From Symplocastrum torsivum CPER-KK1 (GTDB lineage Bacteria; Cyanobacteriota; Cyanobacteriia; Cyanobacteriales; Coleofasciculaceae): a stretch of DNA of 62,444 bases. The notes beneath the pieces were generated by a model that worked only from the letters and a program-made list of their open reading frames with translations, did not search any database and was not told the origin of the DNA. Location: the NCBI GenBank assembly GCA_019358875.1, contig JAHHIF010000040.1, positions 1 to 62,444 on the forward strand, read 5' to 3'. The number at the start of each line of letters is the position of its first letter. Within the stretch, counting starts at the first letter, position 1. A program made the position numbers and the translations under genes. Shown in pieces: positions 34,637 through 43,995 of this stretch.

Positions 34637-35914
34637 ATGAATTTTGGGGTATCAAAGTTGAAGCCTATCCTGCGGGCTTTGGAATCGAGAAATTATCGTC
34701 TCTTTTTCGCCGGACAAGCCATCTCCTTAGTTGGCACCTGGATGACACAAATCGCTACGGTTTGGTTGGTTTATGATCTGACGAATTCAGCTTTGTGGCT
34801 GGGAATTGTGGGATTTTCCAGTCAAATTCCTAGCTTTTTAATTTCTCCCTTTGGCGGGATTATAGTTGACCGTTGGAATCGTCATCGTATTTTAATTACC
34901 ACCCAAATCCTGGCAATGATTCAGTCTTTGGCGTTAGCGGCTTTAGCGCTGAGTGGTGTCATTCAGATTTGGCACATTATCTTGCTGAGCCTCTTTCAAG
35001 GTCTTATCACTGCCGTTGATTCACCTGCTCGTCAGGCTTTTGTCCCGGAGATTATTGAAAGAAAAGAAAATTTAGGAAATGCGATCGCGCTTAATTCTTC
35101 TGTCTTCAACGGTGCGCGTTTAGTGGGTCCTGCGATTGCCGGGTTGCTGATTGCCAGCGTTGGGACAGGTGTTTGTTTTCTCATTGATGGACTTAGCTAT
35201 ATTGCTGTGGTTGCAGGCTTGTTAGCCATGAAGCTTAAGCCGAGAAAGATAGCCACACAAACAACTAATGTCTGGCAACGGTTAATAGAAGGATTCAGCT
35301 ATGCCTTTGGCTTCCCACCGATTCGGGCAATCTTACTACTGCTTGCCTTATTCAGCTTTATGGGAATGCCCTATACAATTTTAATTCCAATTTTTGCTAA
35401 AAATATCCTTCAAGGTAGTGCGGAAACTCTCGGTTTCTTAATGGCTGCTGTGGGAGTGGGAGCGTTAGTAGGTGGTGTTTATCTAAGTTCTCGCTCTACT
35501 GTAATTGGTTTAGGCAAAATCATTGCCATTGCTCCTGCTATTTTTGGCACAGGGCTAGTGATTTTTTCTCAATCCCGTATTCTCTGGTTGTCTCTATTCA
35601 TGATGTTCCTGGTCGGCTTTGGTGGGATTTTACAAATTGCCTCTAGTAATACAATTTTACAAACCATTGTGGAGGACGATAAACGTGGACGATTGATGAG
35701 CTTGTACACGATGTCGTTCTTAGGTATCTTACCTTTTGGCAATTTAGCTTCTGGAGCATTAGCTGATAAAATTGGCGCTCCAGACACCTTAATGATTGGT
35801 GGTTTCTGCTGTATTTTAGGTTCTTTAGCTTTTACCAAACAGTTGCCTCAATTAAGGCGTTTGATTCGCCCCATCTACGTGGAGATTGGTCTGCTTGATA
35901 AAGCTTCTTCCTAG
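34637..35914 (+). CDS. MFS transporter, EntS/MFS_3-like exporter
   Basis: 425 residues with about 12 membrane helices. The N-terminal SRNYRLFFAGQAISLVGTWM and the loop PFGGIIVDRWNRHRILI are typical of the exporter branch that includes EntS. The substrate is unknown; drugs, siderophores or metabolites are possible. A MarR regulator follows 89 bp downstream and both share a sequence motif, suggesting local regulation. A terminator separates the two. Confidence 0.85.
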   Translation: MNFGVSKLKPILRALESRNYRLFFAGQAISLVGTWMTQIATVWLVYDLTNSALWLGIVGFSSQIPSFLISPFGGIIVDRWNRHRILITTQILAMIQSLALAALALSGVIQIWHIILLSLFQGLITAVDSPARQAFVPEIIERKENLGNAIALNSSVFNGARLVGPAIAGLLIASVGTGVCFLIDGLSYIAVVAGLLAMKLKPRKIATQTTNVWQRLIEGFSYAFGFPPIRAILLLLALFSFMGMPYTILIPIFAKNILQGSAETLGFLMAAVGVGALVGGVYLSSRSTVIGLGKIIAIAPAIFGTGLVIFSQSRILWLSLFMMFLVGFGGILQIASSNTILQTIVEDDKRGRLMSLYTMSFLGILPFGNLASGALADKIGAPDTLMIGGFCCILGSLAFTKQLPQLRRLIRPIYVEIGLLDKASS

Positions 35915-35918
35915 TTCT

Positions 35919-35955
35919 AGCTGATAGCTGACCGCTATCAGCTTTTTGGTTTTCC
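35919..35955 (+). terminator. Rho-independent terminator behind the MFS gene
   Basis: AGCTGATAGC pairs perfectly with GCTATCAGCT around TGACC, followed by TTTTTGGTTTT. Confidence 0.75.
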
Positions 35956-35975
35956 TCGCTAAATGTTAAGCTGAT

Positions 35976-35995
35976 GTTACGCATACTAAATAATT
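35976..35995 (+). promoter_or_regulatory. Motif site 4 (putative MarR autoregulatory operator)
   Basis: GTTACGCATACTAAATAATT, 8 bp before the marR ATG at 36004. It contains TTA-N7-TAA. Occupancy here would block the marR start region. Confidence 0.6.
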
Positions 35996-36003
35996 GTTGC
36001 TCC

Positions 36004-36471
36004 ATGCCTTCTACTTCTGTAAATCGCAGACATTTGGCACAGTGGGATGAAGTTTTAGCTCCCCATAGCCTCGGCTATCGGATTAAACTACTCTCTCAAA
36101 TACTTGGTCGCACGTTTCAGGAGCGATTAGAACCCTTTGGACTAACTACGTTTCACTGGGTTGTCCTGTGCTGTTTGTGGGAAGAAGATGGCTTGGCAAC
36201 TTCTACTATTGGGGAGAGATTGCAACAAGTAGGCGGTACTCTAACCGGGGTGCTAGATCGAATGGAGGAACGCGGACTCGTGCGTCGGGAACGTGATACT
36301 CGCGACAGACGGATTTGGCGGATTTGGCTGACAGAAGCGGGTAAGCAGCTAGAAGCAGTACTACCACCCATTGCCGCAGAAATTCGGGAACAAGCGATGG
36401 CAGGGTTTTCAGTAGCTGAGCGAGAACTGCTTTCTCAGTTAATTGATCAGGCGATCGCTAATCTTTCATAA
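36004..36471 (+). CDS. MarR-family transcriptional regulator
   Basis: 155 residues, a winged-helix dimer. Conserved parts are TFHWVVLCCLWEEDGLATS, QQVGGTLTGVLDRMEERGLV and RRERDTRDRRIWRIWLTEAG. An upstream in-frame ATG (35974) would translate the motif at 35976-35995, so ATG 36004 is preferred. It probably controls the MFS gene before it and itself. Confidence 0.88.
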   Translation: MPSTSVNRRHLAQWDEVLAPHSLGYRIKLLSQILGRTFQERLEPFGLTTFHWVVLCCLWEEDGLATSTIGERLQQVGGTLTGVLDRMEERGLVRRERDTRDRRIWRIWLTEAGKQLEAVLPPIAAEIREQAMAGFSVAERELLSQLIDQAIANLS

Positions 36472-36565
36472 GTTGATGGCACTGACCTAAACTATAAGCA
36501 ATTTATTCTTGCTTATCTGGTTCAAATATTCAGGAGATGGGACTTGCCATGCGTTGTCTCCTGAC

Positions 36566-36820
36566 TTATTCACTTTGGTTTTCAATCCGTGACGGCTTTA
36601 AAAACAGCCAACTTACAAAGAAAAAGGAGGCTGTGGACAGTTGAATAATATCTGAAGCAGAAAGATATCCATCAGAAAAAGACGCAATACTTCTATCTGT
36701 AATTCCAAATAACCAGGACGATACACCTAGAAGCCAAATGGCGTTTCTGAGCTTACCCAAGAATATAGATTGTTCCAATGCCTGCTGCTTATCCGGGATT
36801 TGAGTCGTCTTTCTCAACAT
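36566..36820 (-). CDS. Small membrane protein, 84 residues
   Basis: Not recognised. Two hydrophobic helices are seen (LRNAIWLLGVSSWLFGI and LSTASFFFVSWLFL) with a polar N-terminus. No partner gene is obvious. Confidence 0.5.
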   Translation of the reverse strand: MLRKTTQIPDKQQALEQSIFLGKLRNAIWLLGVSSWLFGITDRSIASFSDGYLSASDIIQLSTASFFFVSWLFLKPSRIENQSE

Positions 36821-37618
36821 ATCTCGTCTTTACTACCAATCTCAAAGGATTACGTGTTGCCTCATTAACTTTTTTGCGCCCCTTTCCTTACCAAGTTAAG
36901 AAATATTTAATTTACTTGCCATGTGTCTGAAGATATACTTTAGGTAAGACCTTAGCCCACCTACGCCAAAATCGCCTCAACCAACTTCAGGATAGGAAGG
37001 GTGGAGCTTCAACACAGAGAGAGGAGGAGAGTTAGGAGCAAGTCAGTTTACCTATTGACTCTTGTATGTGGCATGGCTGTGTTCCCTCATCTTTCCTGAT
37101 GGGGTTGTAGCTATCCGGGAACTTGAAAAAGCGATCACTATCCTTGCCAACGGTGAAATGCGATCGCTCATAATAGATGAAAGTTTAATGAGTTTAAACG
37201 TTACTAAGTTGATGGCTATGATTCCTATTAATGAAGCCAAACAGCGATTGCAAGATTTAATCGATGCAGTGAGTCAGCTGAGAGATAGTTCAGGAAACAT
37301 CCAGGTCTCTTTTGAGGCGAAAGGCAATCCCTATGCTGGCTGAGAGCAGTGTCTCCGTGCCTGCCCCAAACCCTTGAGAGGCAACCCCGGAGGATTGCCC
37401 GTACCATTATGAACCGATGCTCTAGCTCTATTCTTCCTCATAGGTGGCGTCATTAATGTGATCGGCTGTAAGCAGCAGCGCTTCGCGATCGCTAACCTCA
37501 TCTTCTTCGTCCAGGTCTTCGCCAATCTTAGGAAAGCACATCAGCTAGACTGAGAAGCGATCGCCAAATCTAACCTAGGATTTAATTACAAATCAATAGT
37601 AGATATGATTAGAACCCT
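36821..37618. other. Spacer with possible gene remnants
   Basis: 798 bp without a supported gene. A + strand frame (37062-37343) includes IPINEAKQRLQDLIDAVSQL, which resembles the start of Phd/YefM-type antitoxins and could be an antitoxin remnant. A 37-residue acidic minus-strand frame is at 37428-37541. A purine-rich GAGAGAGGAGGAGAG run is at about 37016-37030. Confidence 0.4.
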
Positions 37619-37888
37619 ATGAACTGGAAAATCGAGGAAGCCCAGCAGAAATTCTCTGAAGTCATGAGTGCTGCTGTTTCAGAACCTCAACTGATTTACA
37701 ATCACGACAAACTGGTAGCAGCCGTTGTGGAAGCCGAACTCTTTCAGGATTTCCTGGCTTGGCAACAACAGCAGAGCAAACCCTCTCTAGCAGATGCCTT
37801 TTCTCAATTGCGTCAGCTTTGTGCAGAGGAAAACTATACCCTAGAAATTCCTCCTCGCGAGGATCGTTTCAATCCTTTTGCTGACTAA
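37619..37888 (+). CDS. Phd/YefM-type antitoxin
   Basis: 89 residues. It starts MNWKIEEAQQKFSEVMSAA, the short DNA-binding fold of Phd-type antitoxins, followed by LIYNHDKLVAAVVEAE. The C-terminal third would wrap the toxin. It lies 8 bp before the PIN toxin gene, the usual order. Confidence 0.8.
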   Translation: MNWKIEEAQQKFSEVMSAAVSEPQLIYNHDKLVAAVVEAELFQDFLAWQQQQSKPSLADAFSQLRQLCAEENYTLEIPPREDRFNPFAD

Positions 37889-37896
37889 TAGTCTCT

Positions 37897-38292
37897 GTGA
37901 CATTTCTGTGTGATACCAATATAATCAGCGAACTGGCACGTCCCCAACCTAATCCAGGGGTATTAGCGTGGAGCGCTCAGGTTTCATCAATCTCGTTAAG
38001 TGTAATTACCCTAGAAGAAATTGCTTACGGTTTGGCATCAAAACCGAATGCCAGAGTACAAAATTGGTTTCAGGAATTCCTAAAAACTTATTGCCAAATC
38101 ATCCCAATTACTGCTGAGATTGCTCATCATTCAGGCGAATTGCGGGGTCGCTTACGAACTCAAGGTAAACCTCGCACTCAGGCAGATATGCTGATAGCAG
38201 CTACTGCCCATCTACATCAACTCACTCTGGTAACGCGAAACACTCGTGATTTTGAAGATTGTGGCATTTCCCTGCTAAATCCATTCACTTAA
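37897..38292 (+). CDS. vapC: VapC-type PIN-domain toxin
   Basis: 131 residues, GTG start. The acidic metal ligands are visible: D in FLCDTNIISELARP, E in LEEIAYGL, D in QADMLIAATA and D in TRNTRDFED. PIN toxins cut RNA when their antitoxin is lost. It is followed by a palindrome (AACCCTATCC...GGATGGGTT) near 38291-38317. Confidence 0.88.
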   Translation: MTFLCDTNIISELARPQPNPGVLAWSAQVSSISLSVITLEEIAYGLASKPNARVQNWFQEFLKTYCQIIPITAEIAHHSGELRGRLRTQGKPRTQADMLIAATAHLHQLTLVTRNTRDFEDCGISLLNPFT

Positions 38293-38358
38293 CCCTATCC
38301 AACCCGTAGGATGGGTTGACAATCAATTGTATTGGCTTTCACTACTTACAGCATCTCT

Positions 38359-38592
38359 CTACCCATTTTGACTATCTGGAAAGCCAAACTGATCTGGCAA
38401 CTCATCTGACGTAATTTTCAGAACCTCCAGCAAAGTCTTGTACTGAACAGGGGTGAGTTTTGGCACCGATCGTCCTGCTTCCCAATTCCTTACGGTTGTC
38501 TCGGTCACGCCCAGTGCCTCCGCCAACTCCTTTTGGGTGAGAAATTGCTGCACTCTTAGTCTCATTAGCGGCGATCGATCAGACTTTTTCAT
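38359..38592 (-). CDS. XRE-family helix-turn-helix regulator
   Basis: 77 residues. The HTH is LTQKELAEALGVTETTVRNWE. ATG 38592 is preferred to 38643. It converges on the VapC gene. It may be an independent regulator. Confidence 0.8.
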   Translation of the reverse strand: MKKSDRSPLMRLRVQQFLTQKELAEALGVTETTVRNWEAGRSVPKLTPVQYKTLLEVLKITSDELPDQFGFPDSQNG

Positions 38593-38781
38593 CTTTTCCG
38601 TAAAACAATTGACTATTACCGCAAACAAATTTACACTAAGCATGGATATTCAAAGAAGGGCAGCGCTCCTTGAACTGATCAGAGCGCTCTAGGGTATCGC
38701 TGCCTTTTCTTAACCAGTTTGTCATTTTACGCAGTCCTGCGACACTGCGCTCACTTTAGCGATCGCCTTTCCTGAAGACAT

Positions 38782-38904
38782 TAGACCTCTTGCATAAATC
38801 CGAAAAGGGCGAAGCATTTGCGGATAAAAACCCTGATTTTACCGATAAATCTGGGCGCAAATGCTTCGCCCTACAGCTAAAAATCGACTTTTGCAAGAGA
38901 TCTA
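38782..38904. mobile_element. Miniature inverted-repeat element (family C), copy 1
   Basis: 123 bp with ends TAGACCTCTTGCA and TGCAAGAGATCTA. Inside is a second nested inverted repeat, AGGGCGAAGCATTTGCG against CGCAAATGCTTCGCCCT, so the single strand would fold into a long hairpin. No coding capacity of its own. Confidence 0.75.
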
Positions 38905-38930
38905 TTATCCAGATTTTGACACGGTATACA

Positions 38931-39089
38931 GTGGCGAGATTCTTCCACCGCCAAGACGCAGAAGACCACCGACGCTTTCTCAACCGCTTCATGCCTGCTG
39001 CTGAATTTGAAGTCCTCTTTGATGTTCCCAACAAACAACTTCAACTCACAACTGACCAAGAAGAAGACTTAAATCAGATCTTAAATTAA
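38931..39089 (+). CDS. Small hypothetical protein, possibly truncated by an element
   Basis: 52 residues from a GTG: MARFFHRQDAEDHRRFLNRF, ending TTDQEEDLNQILN. Not recognised. The open frame enters from the miniature element 38782-38904, so the native N-terminus may have been lost. The next gene on the same strand is separated from it only by another miniature element. Confidence 0.4.
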   Translation: MARFFHRQDAEDHRRFLNRFMPAAEFEVLFDVPNKQLQLTTDQEEDLNQILN

Positions 39090-39107
39090 TGCCCTCACCC
39101 GCAAGAG

Positions 39108-39234
39108 AATAGACCTCCTGCACGAATATAATTTTCGCCCCCCTAGCCCCCAATTCTGGGGGGAATATAGAATTGAAGTCCCCCAATTTTGGGGGATTTA
39201 GGGGGCATTTCATGATTTATGCAGGAGGTCTATT
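39108..39234. mobile_element. Miniature inverted-repeat element (family C), copy 2
   Basis: 127 bp with perfect 15-bp ends AATAGACCTCCTGCA and TGCAGGAGGTCTATT. The interior has CCCCCAATTTTGGGGG-type palindromes. The ends resemble those of copy 1 (AGACCTCTTGCA), so one transposase family could mobilise both. Confidence 0.8.
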
Positions 39235-39263
39235 CAACAAACTCAACAAGAAATTAAGCAACC

Positions 39264-39617
39264 ATGACAGTCTTATTCCGCCGCATCAAGCCTGCACAAA
39301 ACTTCCGCATCACCAAGCATCAAATTGCCAAATTCCTGAGAATTCCCGAATCACTAATTATAAAAATCGAATCCTGGCTCTACGTTATCTTCGTCCATTG
39401 CCTCGACAAAGGAGGACAATTCATCAGCTACCGCCAGATGGAACAATGGAAAAACGCCATTGCCTGTCAACTGCAAAAATGCTCCACCCAGCAACAGTTA
39501 CAATACTTGTGGAATGCAATTGAACGCGATCGCACAAAACACAACTCTCAATACGCCGATCCCGTTCTACCCTTCCTGAAAAAAATCTGGGCAAAATGCC
39601 TCCCCACAGCCGCTTAG
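39264..39617 (+). CDS. Hypothetical protein, 117 residues
   Basis: Not recognised. It starts MTVLFRRIKPAQNFRITKHQ and is basic, with two tryptophan-containing helices (IIKIESWLYVIFVHCLDKGG, QMEQWKNAIACQL). No membrane signal. It may form a pair with the 38931 frame. Confidence 0.5.
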   Translation: MTVLFRRIKPAQNFRITKHQIAKFLRIPESLIIKIESWLYVIFVHCLDKGGQFISYRQMEQWKNAIACQLQKCSTQQQLQYLWNAIERDRTKHNSQYADPVLPFLKKIWAKCLPTAA

Positions 39618-39660
39618 AAGCTGAAGCGTCGCAGGATTCTTATTAAAACTTGTGCAAACT

Positions 39661-40395
39661 TTATCGGAATAGTCCCACTCTCTGGGAACTTGGAACCCAT
39701 TGCAGTTGAGCCACCATCTCCGCTCGTGTTGAAACGTCGAGCTTGAGAAACATCCGTTTTAGCGCTTGCTTCACTGAATTCTGAGTAATCCCCAAAGTTG
39801 TACTAATTTCAGCAGTTCTCTTCCCTTGAGCGACCAAATCAGCAATCTGTAGCTCACGCGGAGTCAGACATTTCACCAGCCCAGAATCAGGGGTAGTTGC
39901 GCTTGCACGCAGAGTGGCTAAACAGACTGATAAATGAGTACATAAGGCACTAAGCCGACTGACGTCTTCTGTACTGAACGGCATCGTCTTGCTGTTACGC
40001 ATTAAATAGACCTTTCCAACAAGATGACCGCCACCAACAAGCGGCCCCATCATGATGTGTTCGATGCCGTAGCGCAAGGCAACGTGTTGATAAATTGCAC
40101 TACGCTTCCAGTTCTCTGGAGATAGAACTAAATGATTGTGTACTGGCGCATGTCGCTCAATTACAGAAGACATCACCGGGTCTTTTGGAATGCCCACTTC
40201 GTTGTAGCAATCCACAAATGAATCCGGTAAACCCCGTTTATCGGTTTCTACGATCTGAAAGTCCTGATCTAAAAGCGTAAAACCCCAAGCCTGTGCTTGA
40301 AAGAGTTCACCTGCGGTATCGAGGAACACTGACCGCAGTTCGTACTCAGTAGAAGCGATCGCAAGGTGATGAAACAGAGATTGCAGAGTAGTCAT
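39661..40395 (-). CDS. LuxR-type regulator with N-terminal GAF-like sensor
   Basis: 244 residues. The first 165 look like a GAF-type ligand domain. The C-terminal HTH is clear: CLTPRELQIADLVAQGKRT and ITQNSVKQALKRMFLKLDV. It converges with the hypothetical gene at 39264 and is divergent from ilvC; whether it controls ilvC is not known. Confidence 0.85.
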   Translation of the reverse strand: MTTLQSLFHHLAIASTEYELRSVFLDTAGELFQAQAWGFTLLDQDFQIVETDKRGLPDSFVDCYNEVGIPKDPVMSSVIERHAPVHNHLVLSPENWKRSAIYQHVALRYGIEHIMMGPLVGGGHLVGKVYLMRNSKTMPFSTEDVSRLSALCTHLSVCLATLRASATTPDSGLVKCLTPRELQIADLVAQGKRTAEISTTLGITQNSVKQALKRMFLKLDVSTRAEMVAQLQWVPSSQRVGLFR

Positions 40396-40675
40396 TGAGC
40401 CTCTTGAGTACCCGTTTGGGGTCTAGGCACAGTTTAGACTCAACCCTACGATAAATAAACTACCACTGGCAACGAAGGATTTTTATAGCTGTCGCTAATC
40501 AAGTCCAATTAGGTTAAGACATTGACTCTATGAGCGAGTCTTCGCTCCCTTCGCCTACTTGACTGAAAGCTGATTGCTGAAAGCTGACTGCTATAACCAA
40601 AGGCTTGCTACAAGTTTTGGGGTAAAATCAAGAGTTCGCAATTACTCACAACGCTCGCTCGAAGGAGATGCTTCT

Positions 40676-41674
40676 ATGGCCCGGATGTACTACGACACGG
40701 ATGCCAACTTAGACCTACTCGCCGATAAAACGGTTGCAATCATCGGCTACGGTTCTCAAGGTCACGCTCACGCCCTCAATCTCAAAGATAGTGGCATGAA
40801 CGTCATTGTTGGGCTGTATCCGGGCAGTAAGTCTGCAAAAAAAGCCGAGGAAGCAGGTTTAAAAGTCCACTCGGTTGCTGATGCCGCTGCCGCCGCTGAC
40901 TTCATCATGATTCTCTTACCCGATGAAGTGCAAAAAACGGTTTACAAAGAGGAAATTGAGCCAAATCTCAAGGAAGGAAAGGTACTCGCCTTCGCCCACG
41001 GCTTTAATATTCACTTTGGTCAAGTTGTCCCACCAGCCGAAGTCGATGTCGTGATGGTTGCGCCCAAGGGCCCAGGACATTTGGTACGCCGGACTTATGA
41101 ACAGGGAGAAGGAGTTCCGTGTTTATTTGCCGTGTATCAGGATGCAACAGGTCAAGCACGCGATCGCGCAATGGCATACGCTAAAGGTATCGGTGGAACC
41201 CGTGCAGGTATCCTAGAAACTAGCTTCCGCGAAGAAACCGAAACTGATTTATTTGGAGAGCAAGTCGTACTCTGTGGCGGCTTAAGTGCATTAATCAAAT
41301 CTGGCTTTGAAACGCTCGTCAATGCTGGCTACCAACCAGAATTAGCTTATTTTGAATGTCTCCACGAGGTCAAACTCATCGTTGACTTGGTTGTGGAAGG
41401 TGGACTCGCCCAGATGCGCGACAGCATCTCCAACACCGCTGAGTATGGCGACTATACCCGTGGGCCTCGCATCGTTACCGATCAAACCCGTGCCGAGATG
41501 CGGAAAATTCTGCAAGAAATTCAATCTGGGCAATTTGCTCGTGAATTTGTGTTGGAAAACCAGGCAGGCAAACCTGGCTTTACCTCTATGCGTCGTCAGG
41601 AAGCCGAACATCCAATTGAGGAAGTTGGCAAAGATTTACGGGCGATGTTTAGCTGGTTAAAGAAAAAATCGTAG
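40676..41674 (+). CDS. ilvC: Ketol-acid reductoisomerase
   Basis: 332 residues, class I. The NADPH loop is IIGYGSQGHAHALNLKDSG near residue 25, and the metal-binding glutamates lie in the DLFGEQVVLCGG region and ECLHEVKLIVDL. It makes the second step of valine, leucine and isoleucine synthesis. ATG 40676 is preceded by GAAGGAGA; an upstream start at 40574 has no support. Confidence 0.97.
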   Translation: MARMYYDTDANLDLLADKTVAIIGYGSQGHAHALNLKDSGMNVIVGLYPGSKSAKKAEEAGLKVHSVADAAAAADFIMILLPDEVQKTVYKEEIEPNLKEGKVLAFAHGFNIHFGQVVPPAEVDVVMVAPKGPGHLVRRTYEQGEGVPCLFAVYQDATGQARDRAMAYAKGIGGTRAGILETSFREETETDLFGEQVVLCGGLSALIKSGFETLVNAGYQPELAYFECLHEVKLIVDLVVEGGLAQMRDSISNTAEYGDYTRGPRIVTDQTRAEMRKILQEIQSGQFAREFVLENQAGKPGFTSMRRQEAEHPIEEVGKDLRAMFSWLKKKS

Positions 41675-41684
41675 GGATTTGTAG

Positions 41685-41704
41685 GGGCGCACGGTTGTGC
41701 GCCC
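41685..41704. repeat. Palindrome behind ilvC
   Basis: GGGCGCAC-GGTT-GTGCGCCC, a perfect hairpin of a kind common in cyanobacterial spacers. It lies between the converging ilvC and ABC-2 genes; no T-run, so terminator function is uncertain. Confidence 0.6.
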
Positions 41705-41729
41705 GTTCCGTGACGTGTTACTGATTCAC

Positions 41730-43586
41730 TTAAACTGAAGGATGAGCGGCAAACAGCGCTTTAGTAGACGACTCTCCAGCCTGCTGCAGTTGCCGTGTCA
41801 ATCGCCAACTCAATAAGCTCAGGATAGACCACTGAACAACAAGCACTTGAGCAATTAATGTTGTAGTTGCATATCTGAGAGCATCCCACGGAGCGCTTGT
41901 AAACAACCACAATCCTCCACCGTTCTGACCGGGATGAATTGACAGTAAACCCAAAAGCGCTGGGAGTAGAAGCGTCATCCCGACTACGGTTCCAGATGCC
42001 CAAATTGCCCGCTTATTGGTTTTCAGCAACAGCATCAACTGAGTAAGCGCAGCGCAGATCAAAATAAATGTCAGGTTTAGAACTAAACCCGAAAGGAGTT
42101 GTAGTTTGGTATAACGGTCAGAACCGACAGGTAAAATCAAGCTACAAAGTGCAACCGGAGCGGCGATGATTGCAAGATTAATTGCGATCGCAACTACAGC
42201 AGGACTCTTTTCACCAAGAATTAAATCCTGCACCAACGAAGACTTCCAGAAGCCTTTACGACCAGAAGTTCGTTCGCGTCGATAACGTGCCCAATCCTGC
42301 AAAGCTTGGCGGTGAGGTGACAAGGCGGCAATCAAACCAACCAGTAGCAGCCAGTTCATCGAGAGCAAGGTAATAAAGTTATCGAGCAACGATGGCGTGT
42401 GCTGTTTTCCAGTAGATTGAACAGCAAAGCCTAGAGTGACTACAGCAAACGAAGCTGAGAGGAAATAACTCTGCCGCTTACTCAGCATCGTAGTAGTGGG
42501 ATTGCGGAAACGTCGATTGAGGGCTTGCCAAATCCAGTACGTCCCAACCCCATAATTAAGCAGTGCAAAGATGATAACGCTGATGCCAGATGCACCTAAG
42601 GGGAAGTAGAACCACTGCCAGTCTTGGATGACACCTTGAGAGAAGGGAAGCTGTGTATAGGCTGAACCCGTTCTATCAACCAAATAGGGCAGCAGAACGA
42701 CGGGACTAAATAAGTTAAGCCAATCCGCTGGACTATAGGCGATCGCTTTATAGTTGATAAAACTCAAGAAAGCTAAAACGGCGCCACCGCCGAACCAAGA
42801 CTGAAACCCACTAAACCAATAGCTAACTAAGCCAAGCAACACGGCTGCACTGTAGAAGAATGCACAGCTACCAGTCAGAACTGCCCAAAAGCTGATCACT
42901 TCACCCAACGGAATTTCAGCTAAGAACCCTAACCATAGCTGGAAGGGTATCGTTAGTGCAGCGGCTAAATAAAGCAAAATCGGGACTCCCAAGATTTTGC
43001 CGCTCAAAATACTCTGGCTAGACTGAGGGCTGAGTCGGATAAAGTTTAGGGTGCCACGGCGTTCCTCTGCTGCCAAGTCGCTGATGAGCATATAGCAACC
43101 CACCACTAACAGAGCAAGCGTCAGCATCACACATAGCCCTGTAAACATCTGGGCATAGTGGTCTGTCCACCACTTCTCTACATCAATCGCATCTTTAGGG
43201 CAATCGCCATTGTATTTAAGTTGTATGTCTTTGACTTTCCCCTTATGTACTTCTATCTCTTGTTTAAGTTCTTGGATTTTTTCGGGGTTGTAGTGTTGCG
43301 GCGTAGTGTAGTGGTTGAATTGATTTTGTAGCTGTCTGTATTGAGCTTGCAGTTTCTGATCTTGCTGTTGATAAGAGAAATAAGTGGCTTGTACCTTGCA
43401 GTAAGGGTCAGAGATGTGCATGTTTTCACTCGGAACCTGCCCTGACCAAGTTAGGAAAAAGAGCATCTGGCAAACCAGTGACATCACCAGTGCGATCGCT
43501 ACATTTCGCAGATTTAGGCGACCTTTTAATTCCCGAAACAGTTGCGGATTCCAGTCACCGATACGGTCTAGCCAATTGAGTTGCAT
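41730..43586 (-). CDS. ABC-2 type transporter permease-like protein
   Basis: 618 residues with about 12 hydrophobic segments. An insert after the first helix (about residues 55-150) is polar and helical with QQQDQKLQAQYRQLQNQF. The loop LAAEERRGTLNFIRLSPQS is the ABC-2 permease hallmark. ATG 43586 gives MQLNWLDRIGDWNPQL, the natural start. No ATPase partner is adjacent. Confidence 0.75.
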   Translation of the reverse strand: MQLNWLDRIGDWNPQLFRELKGRLNLRNVAIALVMSLVCQMLFFLTWSGQVPSENMHISDPYCKVQATYFSYQQQDQKLQAQYRQLQNQFNHYTTPQHYNPEKIQELKQEIEVHKGKVKDIQLKYNGDCPKDAIDVEKWWTDHYAQMFTGLCVMLTLALLVVGCYMLISDLAAEERRGTLNFIRLSPQSSQSILSGKILGVPILLYLAAALTIPFQLWLGFLAEIPLGEVISFWAVLTGSCAFFYSAAVLLGLVSYWFSGFQSWFGGGAVLAFLSFINYKAIAYSPADWLNLFSPVVLLPYLVDRTGSAYTQLPFSQGVIQDWQWFYFPLGASGISVIIFALLNYGVGTYWIWQALNRRFRNPTTTMLSKRQSYFLSASFAVVTLGFAVQSTGKQHTPSLLDNFITLLSMNWLLLVGLIAALSPHRQALQDWARYRRERTSGRKGFWKSSLVQDLILGEKSPAVVAIAINLAIIAAPVALCSLILPVGSDRYTKLQLLSGLVLNLTFILICAALTQLMLLLKTNKRAIWASGTVVGMTLLLPALLGLLSIHPGQNGGGLWLFTSAPWDALRYATTTLIAQVLVVQWSILSLLSWRLTRQLQQAGESSTKALFAAHPSV

Positions 43587-43995
43587 GGGAAATATCTCCA
43601 GATTACCCACAGTTAACAAAAAGATTGAAGAGCAGCTAAGGCAACGGTAACCTTCCTGTAAGGGGAGTACTGTCCACCAGATAGCCTTGTTCCATCATTC
43701 CTACTGAAATCCAAAATTCCGTAAATCTCTGAAGGTATGTGACGCTATCAGAATCGTCATTCCAACTGCTCACAGCGTCTTTTATGATATTTGGGGCTTT
43801 CAAGTATCTCTCTCACCTAGTCTAGTTTGCGTTTGCCATCTCTCCGTAGCTTATAGATTCAATAACTTCACTTAAGATTTCGCAACTGAGCGCTTTCCGA
43901 AATCGTAAACGTGTAACTTGAAGACAAATGCAGTGCCTATGACGCACCGAATGGAGTAGGTGCAGAGGCATTTTGATTCCCTTTGAGAACCTAAT
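43587..43995. other. Spacer between two divergent genes
   Basis: About 400 bp holding the promoters of the ABC-2 gene and the kinase-like gene. No gene, repeat or specific site is recognised. Confidence 0.4.

Noticed and set aside
35974..36003. Upstream ATG of marR
   Set aside because: It would translate the conserved 20-bp operator-like motif; the family start fits ATG 36004.
37428..37541. 37-residue acidic minus-strand frame
   Set aside because: Too short and without ribosome binding site or family match.
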